From Puniceicoccaceae bacterium (GTDB taxonomy: Bacteria > Verrucomicrobiota > Verrucomicrobiia > Opitutales > Coraliomargaritaceae): a stretch of 7,236 nucleotides of DNA. The notes under the pieces are model-generated. The model saw nothing but the letters and a program-made list of their open reading frames with translations. It searched no databases and had not been told where the DNA came from. The DNA lies in contig WTIG01000075.1 of the NCBI GenBank assembly GCA_011522825.1, forward strand, positions 1-7,236, written 5' to 3'. Shown piece by piece: positions 1-5,768 of this stretch. Made by a program: the position numbers and the translations under genes. Every line of letters starts with the position of its first letter. Within the stretch, counting starts at the first letter, position 1.

Positions 1-435
1 CAGTTAACTCCCGCATATAAAACAATCTTTAAAAAAGCCTTAGAAAAAAGTTCGCTAAAGCCTACAAAGCAACGTGAACACATATTTTCTTTGATTCTTA
101 ATAAAAAAGACCATCCAACTGCGGATGAAATATTTACACGTTCTCGAGAAACAATGCCCTCAATTTCACTTGCAACGGTTTATAATTGCCTAGAGACACT
201 TGTTGAGAGTGGACTGATACGCCAAGTCAACTTCGAAAGAGAATCCACCCGATACTGCCCAAATTTAAAGCCACATGCACATTTTCACTGTAAAGAAACT
301 GGGGCAATTTACGATGTAGATTTGCCAGCCTCTTTATTTGATTCTTTAAAAAAGCACTTGCCAAAAAATTTCGAACCCGAACAAATTGATATTAATTTCA
401 ATGGTTCAATCCATAATACTAACAATCATTCTTAA
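1..435 (+). CDS. Fur-family transcriptional regulator, 5'-partial
   Basis: This is a winged-helix metal-responsive regulator of the Fur/PerR type, 144 residues visible and open to the left edge. The frame continues upstream of the TTG at 91 with clear Fur N-terminal sequence ([10 protein letters not shown], visible residues 20-29), so that TTG is internal and the start lies just outside the window. HPTADEIF is at 38-45 and the recognition-helix region [12 protein letters not shown] at 56-67, followed by the wing. The dimerisation domain keeps a histidine cluster (HAHFHC, 92-97). The usual CxxC zinc pair is reduced to C-K-E-T, and no second cysteine pair follows. The protein ends in a polar, Asn-rich tail. 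Its stop touches the sufC start region, so it is probably the first or an early gene of the suf operon and may regulate it by iron status. Family assignment is firm; the exact ligand (iron, peroxide or other) cannot be told. Confidence 0.93.
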   Translation, partial: QLTPAYKTIFKKALEKSSLKPTKQREHIFSLILNKKDHPTADEIFTRSRETMPSISLATVYNCLETLVESGLIRQVNFERESTRYCPNLKPHAHFHCKETGAIYDVDLPASLFDSLKKHLPKNFEPEQIDINFNGSIHNTNNHS

Positions 436-441
436 TTGTAT

Positions 442-1206
442 ATGCATTCCTTAGAAATCACTAACTTAAACGTAAGCATTGATGGGCAGCCCATCCTAAA
501 GGACTTCAGCCTAACTATTCCAAAGGGCGAAATCCACGCCTTAATGGGCCCTAACGGAACTGGTAAAAGTACTTTAGCCAAAGTCATTGCAGGACATGAA
601 GATTATGAAGTCACTTCTGGAGAGATTTTACTCAATGGCGAATCCATCTTAGGTAAAGAAGCAGATGAAATTAGCTTAGCGGGTCTCTTTCTAGCCTTTC
701 AATACCCGCTAGAGATTCCTGGTGTGAGTATCGCTAATTTTATTCGTGCGGCAAAACAAGCGCGCCTACCTGAAAATGAAAGCATCAATGCGGTTGAATA
801 CTACAAAGAGCTCTACGAAAAAATGGACGCTCTGAAGATCGACCGAAAATTCACTGCACGATCACTGAATGAAGGTTTTTCTGGCGGAGAGAAAAAACGC
901 TGTGAAGTTTTACAAATGTCTATGCTGGAACCTGATTATTGCGTTATGGATGAGACGGATTCGGGATTAGATATTGATGCATTAAAAATCGTTGCTGACG
1001 GAGTTAATTTAATGCGTAGCCCAGACAGAGGGTTTCTGATCATTACCCACTATCAAAGACTTCTAGACTACATAATACCTGACGTGGTGCATGTCATGTA
1101 CGATGGAAAAATCGTGCATAGTGGAGATGCGGAATTAGCTAAAGAGCTAGAATCCAAAGGTTATGACTGGGTTAAAGACTCATTTGTCCCCTCTATTGCT
1201 CAATAA
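442..1206 (+). CDS. sufC: Fe-S cluster assembly ATPase SufC
   Basis: SufC is the ABC-type ATPase of the cytosolic SufBC2D scaffold; ATP-driven dimerisation reshapes SufB-SufD during cluster building. The 254-residue protein has Walker [10 protein letters not shown] (36-44), Q-loop Gln87 in LAFQYP, an ABC signature in the SufC-specific form FSGGEKKR (146-153), Walker B ending in DE (170-171) followed by [11 protein letters not shown], and the H-loop His203. The [12 protein letters not shown] stretch and the lack of any membrane segment separate SufC from transporter ATPases. The length is close to the usual 250. The frame could also open at TTG 436, directly after the fur stop, but ATG 442 gives the normal SufC N-terminus (M-x-SLEI-x-NL). 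No Shine-Dalgarno sequence precedes either codon. It sits between fur and sufB in the same orientation. Confidence 0.97.
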   Translation: MHSLEITNLNVSIDGQPILKDFSLTIPKGEIHALMGPNGTGKSTLAKVIAGHEDYEVTSGEILLNGESILGKEADEISLAGLFLAFQYPLEIPGVSIANFIRAAKQARLPENESINAVEYYKELYEKMDALKIDRKFTARSLNEGFSGGEKKRCEVLQMSMLEPDYCVMDETDSGLDIDALKIVADGVNLMRSPDRGFLIITHYQRLLDYIIPDVVHVMYDGKIVHSGDAELAKELESKGYDWVKDSFVPSIAQ

Positions 1207-1229
1207 TATAACGGCCAATTTTATCAATA

Positions 1230-2654
1230 ATGAGTGATTCAATCATCAACGAACAAGAAGAGGCTATCCAAGTTGACTATGAGAAAGGCAACTTTAGCTT
1301 TCCTGAAGATTATACTTATGACGCAGGCACTGGACTCAATGAAGAAACGGTTGCCTATATTTCTAAAGTTAAAAATGAAGCTGAGTGGGTAAAAGAATTC
1401 AGACTTAAGGCTCTAGAGATTTTCAACAAAAAACCTATGCCAACCCATTGGGCGAGTAAAGATTTAGAGAATATTGTTTTTGAAAATATTCGTTATTATC
1501 TTTCTAAAGGACAAAAACCCAGTCGTACTTGGGATGAAGTCCCTGACGATGTGAAAGAAACCTTTGAGCGTTTAGGTATTCCAGAACAAGAGCGAAAATT
1601 CTTAGCTGGAGTCGAGGCTCAATTTGATTCAGAAGCCGCTTACTCTAGAATGAAAGAAGATCTAGAAAAAGAAGGTGTCATTTTTGTGGGCTCAACAGAA
1701 GGCTTAGAGAAATATCCAGAAATCTTCCGCCCCTACTTTGGAAAAGTCATCCCTTCGGCGGATAATAAATTTTCTGCTCTTAACAGTGCCGTATTTTCGG
1801 GAGGTAGTTTTATCTACGTGCCTAAAGGGGTAAAACTAAAGCAACCACTCCAAGCCTACTTCCGAATCAATGCGGAAAACTTTGGACAATTTGAAAGAAC
1901 CCTCATTATTGCCGATGAAGGAGCTGAAATAACATACATGGAAGGTTGTACTGCTCCTAAATTTGAAACCGCTACCCTCCACAGTGCAGTTGTTGAACTC
2001 GTTGCTTTAAAGAATGCTAAAATCCAATACATCACCGTGCAAAATTGGTCGAACAATGTATTTAACTTAGTCACTAAACGTGCCCACGCTGAAGAAAATG
2101 CAGAAGTTAAATGGATCGATTGTAATATTGGATCACGCTTAACTATGAAGTACCCAGGCGTTGTTCTCAAAGGACGAAAAGCTCGAGGTGAAGTGCTTTC
2201 AATTGCACTCGCTAATGATGGGCAACACCAAGATACGGGTGCAAAGATGATACACCTTGCTGATGATACCAGTAGTAATATTATTTCAAAATCGATCTCA
2301 ATTGGTAAAGGTCGCTCTACTTATCGAGGCCAAGTGCATATGCCAAAGCATCTCAAAAACTGTAAAAACAATACAGAGTGCGATGCCCTTCTGATTAACA
2401 CTAACAGCCGAACAGACACATATCCAGCAATCACTACACGAGGAAACGGTAATACCGTTCAACACGAAGCCAGTGTTTCTAAAGTCAGTGCCGAACAAAT
2501 TTTCTACATGATGCAACGGGGTCTCTCTGAAGGAGAAGCCATGAGTCTTGCCGTCAATGGGTTTGTAAACGATCTACTCAAAGCATTCCCGATGGAATAT
2601 TCGGTAGAGTTAAAACGCCTCATCGACATGGAAATGGAAGGATCCGTCGGTTAA
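1230..2654 (+). CDS. sufB: Fe-S cluster scaffold subunit SufB
   Basis: SufB is the scaffold subunit that receives persulfide sulfur and, with SufD, holds the nascent cluster. At 474 residues it has the normal length. An N-terminal helical region (about 1-130) with [18 protein letters not shown] is followed by the beta-helix core, including [20 protein letters not shown] (189-208). The C-terminal SufC-binding region includes [23 protein letters not shown]. Cysteines are at 240 (in YMEGC), 298, 378 and 384. C384 in TECDALL and H412 in QHEA match in context the residues known to matter in E. coli SufB (C405 and H433); C240 matches its C254. The protein ends in the typical EGSVG. The ATG lies 23 bases after the sufC stop, with no Shine-Dalgarno motif. 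All key residues are present, so it is presumably functional. Confidence 0.97.
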   Translation: MSDSIINEQEEAIQVDYEKGNFSFPEDYTYDAGTGLNEETVAYISKVKNEAEWVKEFRLKALEIFNKKPMPTHWASKDLENIVFENIRYYLSKGQKPSRTWDEVPDDVKETFERLGIPEQERKFLAGVEAQFDSEAAYSRMKEDLEKEGVIFVGSTEGLEKYPEIFRPYFGKVIPSADNKFSALNSAVFSGGSFIYVPKGVKLKQPLQAYFRINAENFGQFERTLIIADEGAEITYMEGCTAPKFETATLHSAVVELVALKNAKIQYITVQNWSNNVFNLVTKRAHAEENAEVKWIDCNIGSRLTMKYPGVVLKGRKARGEVLSIALANDGQHQDTGAKMIHLADDTSSNIISKSISIGKGRSTYRGQVHMPKHLKNCKNNTECDALLINTNSRTDTYPAITTRGNGNTVQHEASVSKVSAEQIFYMMQRGLSEGEAMSLAVNGFVNDLLKAFPMEYSVELKRLIDMEMEGSVG

Positions 2655-2684
2655 TCACAGTTAAAATTTAAGCTCCATCATTTA

Positions 2685-3986
2685 ATGAACACCACAGTCA
2701 ATAAAGATACGACCACAAATGCACTAGAACCACAATGGTTGCTGGATAGACGAAGCTCTGGGAGAGAAACGTATTCTAATTTACCAGTACCGTCAGCTAA
2801 AGATGAATCTTGGCGTTTTGCTTCCGTTTTATCTGAAGATATCGATGCCTTCAAACCAGCTCCTAGTCCTGAAGACGCTGCTATTGATTACGCATTAGCT
2901 AATTCAACATTGGTTGAGGGCTCAATCGCAGAACTGATTTTTGTCGATGATCACCTAGTACAATCTAAGTCTTTACCCAAAGATTTGACCGATAAAGGTG
3001 TTTTCTTTGTCTCGCTCAATGAAGCTATTGAAAAACACTCGGATATCTTAGAGCCCTATTTTTTAAAGGACTCAACTCGATTGGGCTCACAAAAATACTT
3101 TGGCTTACACGCATCAAATGTTAAGGCAGGTGCAGTGCTTTATGTACCAAAAGGTGTTGAAATCAACGAACCGATAGCCGTTTACCATTGGTCTAATAAA
3201 GAAAAAGGTCTGATTTGCCCACACACTCTTATTATTGCTGAAGCACAATCAAAGGTGTCATTAATCGATGTCTTAGCTTCAACAACACAAGAGAACACTG
3301 GCTTAAGTATTTCTGCGAGTAACATACAAGTGCACCCTTCGGCTAATGTTTACAGAAAAGTGATCCAAAACTTCAATGCACAATCACTTTCATTTCAGTT
3401 GGATTCAGCTATTGCAGATAGAGATACACAACTAGAAAATATTGCGATTAATTTAGGTGCAGCCAAAGCACGCTATGAGAATCAAATACAAATAAATGGG
3501 TCCGGTGCTCACGTTACTATGTATTCTTTATCGGTTGCTGAAGACACTCAAGAGTTTGATCAAAGAACTTTCCAAACCCACAATGCTCCAAATTCAGTCT
3601 CTGATCTCCTTTACAAAAATGCACTGTTTGACACTAGTCGAACGATCTTTTCAGGATTGATTCAAGTTGAAGAAGGTGCGCAACAAACGGATGCCTATCA
3701 AACAAATCGAAATCTACTACTCGACTCAAGAGCTGATGCTAATGCTCTTCCTGGATTAGAGATTTTAGCCAATGATGTAAAGTGTTCGCACGGTGCTACA
3801 ACGGGTAATATCGATAAAGATGAACTCTTCTATATGCTCAGTCGTGGCATTCCCCATAGAGTCGCTATGCAATTAATCGTACTTGGCTTTTTTGAAGAAA
3901 TCATAGAAAAACTCGGATCGGATTCACTCGCTGAAAATATTCGAAAGCTTTTAGAAGAAAAATTCGCCTCAAAAATTAAATCATAA
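2685..3986 (+). CDS. sufD: Fe-S cluster scaffold subunit SufD
   Basis: SufD is the SufB paralogue that completes the SufBC2D complex; it is implicated in iron entry and in forming the cluster site at the SufB-SufD interface. The 433-residue protein has a variable N-terminal region (about 1-130), with SWRFAS at 42-47, then a beta-helix core with [16 protein letters not shown] (149-164). The C-terminal domain carries the SufD hallmark [11 protein letters not shown] (364-374), containing C367 and H369. H369 matches in context E. coli SufD H360, which pairs with the SufB cysteine. [10 protein letters not shown] (381-390) is the SufC-contact helix region. The KCSHGA motif and weak N-terminal similarity distinguish it from a second SufB. 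It starts 30 bases after the sufB stop with no visible Shine-Dalgarno and ends 5 bases before sufT, so it is almost certainly in one transcript. Confidence 0.96.
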   Translation: MNTTVNKDTTTNALEPQWLLDRRSSGRETYSNLPVPSAKDESWRFASVLSEDIDAFKPAPSPEDAAIDYALANSTLVEGSIAELIFVDDHLVQSKSLPKDLTDKGVFFVSLNEAIEKHSDILEPYFLKDSTRLGSQKYFGLHASNVKAGAVLYVPKGVEINEPIAVYHWSNKEKGLICPHTLIIAEAQSKVSLIDVLASTTQENTGLSISASNIQVHPSANVYRKVIQNFNAQSLSFQLDSAIADRDTQLENIAINLGAAKARYENQIQINGSGAHVTMYSLSVAEDTQEFDQRTFQTHNAPNSVSDLLYKNALFDTSRTIFSGLIQVEEGAQQTDAYQTNRNLLLDSRADANALPGLEILANDVKCSHGATTGNIDKDELFYMLSRGIPHRVAMQLIVLGFFEEIIEKLGSDSLAENIRKLLEEKFASKIKS

Positions 3987-3991
3987 ACCAG

Positions 3992-4534
3992 ATGAACGAA
4001 GAAAAACGCATACTTTCACGAGCTGTAGAAGCAACTCTAATTCCACAAGGCACTCCTATGGAATTAGCTGAGGGTGAAAATGTTGTTATCACGCATCGCT
4101 TAGGTGGAAATTTCACCATCATGACAGAAAACGGCATGTTCCGAATTAAAGGAAGCGATGCTGACGCACTTGGCGAAGAGATTGTCATCAATGAGAAAAA
4201 TGAAGATGCAAGCCATCAAGGGCCGCCTGAAATGGATGCCTTGTGGACCGTACTGAAAAAAGTTTTTGATCCAGAAATTCCAGTAAACATTGTCGATCTA
4301 GGTTTAGTATACTCATTGGAGATTAATGAAGAAGACGATCAACATATTGTAGAAATGCAAATGACACTCACTGCACCCGGGTGCGGTATGGGTCCAGCAA
4401 TCGCTGAAGATGCGCAAAATCATCTAGAAACTGTACCTGGAGTTAAAGAAGCTAGAGTGAGTATCGTATGGGATCCACCTTGGGACCAAGAAATGATTAC
4501 CGAAGAAGGTAAAATGATTTTAGGGCTGATCTAA
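3992..4534 (+). CDS. sufT: Fe-S assembly/maturation protein SufT (long form, MIP18/DUF59)
   Basis: This 180-residue protein matches the long SufT type linked to SUF operons. Residues 1-65 form an uncharacterised N-terminal part with [19 protein letters not shown] and [10 protein letters not shown], typical of long SufT. Residues 82-180 form the MIP18/DUF59 domain, with [15 protein letters not shown] (93-107), the motif TAPGCGMGP (127-135), and [14 protein letters not shown] (161-174). C131 in TAPGC is the only cysteine and is the conserved one of the family. Relatives help mature or deliver Fe-S clusters to client proteins; the exact role of bacterial SufT is only partly known, and it may assist when Fe-S demand is high. 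The start is 5 bases after the sufD stop, without a Shine-Dalgarno. It appears to be the last gene of the suf cluster here. A short paaD-like protein is excluded by the N-terminal extension. Confidence 0.92.
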   Translation: MNEEKRILSRAVEATLIPQGTPMELAEGENVVITHRLGGNFTIMTENGMFRIKGSDADALGEEIVINEKNEDASHQGPPEMDALWTVLKKVFDPEIPVNIVDLGLVYSLEINEEDDQHIVEMQMTLTAPGCGMGPAIAEDAQNHLETVPGVKEARVSIVWDPPWDQEMITEEGKMILGLI

Positions 4535-4698
4535 AAATTTCACTTTATATAAATCCTGAAGCATCTCAAAATGAAAACTTCTCACTTGAATCTATTAGTG
4601 TACAAATACCAGAAAATGATACTGCCATACTTAGTATGTTTGTATTTTTTCTCTTATTTGTGTTATTCAATAAAATGCGTATCAAGGATAAGAAATGA
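4513..4698 (+). pseudogene. Probable relic of a PEP-CTERM-type exported protein gene (C-terminal end only)
   Basis: An open frame of 61 codons overlaps the last bases of sufT in another frame and ends at TGA 4696-4698. It has no ATG, GTG or TTG until ATG 4636, inside the hydrophobic segment, so it cannot start normally as a complete gene. The conceptual product reads NENFSLESISVQIPEN, then a hydrophobic stretch AILSMFVFFLLFVLF, then a basic end NKMRIKDKK. A (V/I)PE-type motif, one membrane helix and a basic tail is the layout of PEP-CTERM sorting signals, and the preceding F-S-L-x-S-I-S-V is a usual run-in to that signal in such proteins. The PEP core is degenerate (PEN). I infer the 3' end of a decayed or rearranged gene. 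Alternatives are a small membrane protein with an unusual start, or chance. Confidence 0.45.
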
Positions 4699-4759
4699 AG
4701 CATCTTATTGGTTTATTTTTCCAATTGCATCTCAATAAATATCTCTAATACTCAGTTTT
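4535..4759. other. Intergenic spacer between sufT and the HD-domain gene
   Basis: This 225-base AT-rich spacer contains most of the PEP-CTERM-like relic. After its TGA there is an ATG overlapping as ATGA, giving a 17-codon frame (4695-4748, product MKHLIGLFFQLHLNKYL) that ends 11 bases before the next gene; it is too short to call. The 10-mer tgaagcatct occurs twice (4557-4566 and 4696-4705) and gcatctcaa twice (4561-4569 and 4727-4735), perhaps traces of local duplication. A weak hairpin ATTGG/CCAAT (4707-4711 with 4721-4725) has a T-rich loop but no following T run. A promoter for the downstream gene is expected here because the spacer separates two functions, but no strong -35/-10 pair is seen. 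Confidence 0.5.
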
Positions 4760-5746
4760 GTGACTGATTATTTAACGATAAAAAAACTCCAAGCCTTAGA
4801 TCCCTCATCTGAATTAGCCTTTTCGGGCATTTATTTTATAAAGCGTAAATTAAATAAAACGGCTAAAAACGGAAACCCCTATTTGTTACTAGAATTTTCG
4901 GATGCAAGTGGTACATTTGTCACTAATGTCTTCAATAATAGTAATGCCTTTGTTACCTTGGATGATATTTCCGAAGGTAGTTTGATCAAAATAAAGGGAA
5001 CGACTCGATTTTATAATCAACAAATCTCTCCAGACATTTATTCTGTAGCACTTTTCTCATTAGAAGAAGCAACGGAACAAGGGATTATTCATCAATTAAT
5101 AGAAGTCCCACCTGAAAGTGAATCTCACCTTTGGGAGCAATTAACTCATGGTATAGAGCAAATAAAACACCCAGCATTAAAAGCAACCGTTGAAAATGCC
5201 ATTCAGAATCATGAATCTGCCTTTCGAAGTGCCTCTGCTGCCATTGCAATGCACCATGCTTATCGCCATGGTTTGCTAGAACATACGGTACACATGTTAC
5301 AAGTTGGGTTGGCTTTATTACCAATTTACAAAGAGGTCGATTTTGATTTAGCGATTGCAGGTATCATTTTACACGACATTGGCAAATTGGAAGAATATGA
5401 GGGAGATATTGCGACAAAAACCACTCGATTAGGTACATTACAAGGGCACGTTGTCTTAGGTTATAAAGTAGTTAGAAAAGCAGCTATTTTATCGAATTTA
5501 AGCGAAGATTTAACCGAACGCTTAGAGCATATTGTACTGAGTCACCAAGGCGAAAAAGAATGGGGCGCTGCCGCAATGGCCGCCACGCCCGAAGCTGTTT
5601 TTGTTTCTATGGTTGATAACCTTGATGCAAAAATGGGCATGGTGCAAAGAACCCTTCGTAATGCCCCAGAGGGTGCAGAGTTTTCAGATTATTTACCTGG
5701 GCTTAAAACAAAATTATTACTGACCCCGCCAAATAAAGAAATCTAA
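4760..5746 (+). CDS. yhaM: YhaM-type 3'-5' exoribonuclease (OB-fold plus HD domain)
   Basis: This 328-residue cytosolic protein has the two-part layout of the YhaM/Cbf1 family. An N-terminal OB-fold nucleic-acid-binding domain (about 18-105, with PYLLLEFSDASG at 40-51) precedes an HD metal-dependent phosphohydrolase domain (about 155-300). The metal motifs are visible: HHAYRHGLLEHT (165-176), LHDIGK with H205-D206, G-H230, HIVLSHQGEKEWG (257-269), and MVDNLDAKM with D286 (284-292). Family members remove nucleotides from RNA (and ssDNA) 3' ends and trim transcripts. At 328 residues it is slightly longer than B. subtilis YhaM (about 314). The start is GTG 4760; an in-frame TAA at 4736-4738 limits extension, and no ATG or Shine-Dalgarno is available upstream. 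Its stop lies 7 bases from the convergent lysS stop. Function is inferred from domain order; substrate is not provable from sequence. Confidence 0.88.
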   Translation: MTDYLTIKKLQALDPSSELAFSGIYFIKRKLNKTAKNGNPYLLLEFSDASGTFVTNVFNNSNAFVTLDDISEGSLIKIKGTTRFYNQQISPDIYSVALFSLEEATEQGIIHQLIEVPPESESHLWEQLTHGIEQIKHPALKATVENAIQNHESAFRSASAAIAMHHAYRHGLLEHTVHMLQVGLALLPIYKEVDFDLAIAGIILHDIGKLEEYEGDIATKTTRLGTLQGHVVLGYKVVRKAAILSNLSEDLTERLEHIVLSHQGEKEWGAAAMAATPEAVFVSMVDNLDAKMGMVQRTLRNAPEGAEFSDYLPGLKTKLLLTPPNKEI

Positions 5747-5768
5747 GGATTATTTAGTCTTTATTGGG
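5729..5768. terminator. Candidate bidirectional terminator between convergent genes
   Basis: An imperfect inverted repeat pairs 5729-5739 (ccaaataaaga) with 5758-5768 (tctttattggg), 10 of 11 positions, around an 18-base loop. The loop holds a nested CTAA/TTAG pair. On the + strand the stem is followed by TTTT (5769-5772). The structure overlaps both stop codons, so it could stop transcription from either side. The stem is AT-rich and the loop large, so the assignment is tentative. Confidence 0.4.

Noticed and set aside
436..441. TTG 436 as the sufC start.
   Set aside because: ATG 442 two codons later is a stronger start and gives the standard SufC N-terminus; TTG would add only two residues.
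1856..2516. Minus-strand open frames inside sufB.
   Set aside because: They lie antisense to highly conserved SufB coding sequence and show no protein-family features; they are shadows.
3976..4191. Minus-strand open frame across the sufD-sufT junction.
   Set aside because: It is antisense to two real genes, with low-complexity Ser-rich product and no recognisable motif.
4707..4725. Hairpin attggtttatttttccaat as a rho-independent terminator for the suf operon.
   Set aside because: The stem is only 5 pairs, the T run is inside the loop and not after the stem, and it lies about 170 bases past sufT.
4695..4748. 17-codon frame starting with an ATGA overlap at the end of the PEP-CTERM-like relic (product MKHLIGLFFQLHLNKYL).
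   Set aside because: It is too short, has no ribosome binding site and resembles nothing I recognise; it is described only as part of the spacer.
4725..4751. Possible promoter for the HD-domain gene, TTGCAT (4725-4730) and TAATAC (4746-4751).
   Set aside because: The spacer is only 15 bases and such matches are common in AT-rich DNA; it would place the transcription start almost on the GTG, which is possible but unsupported.
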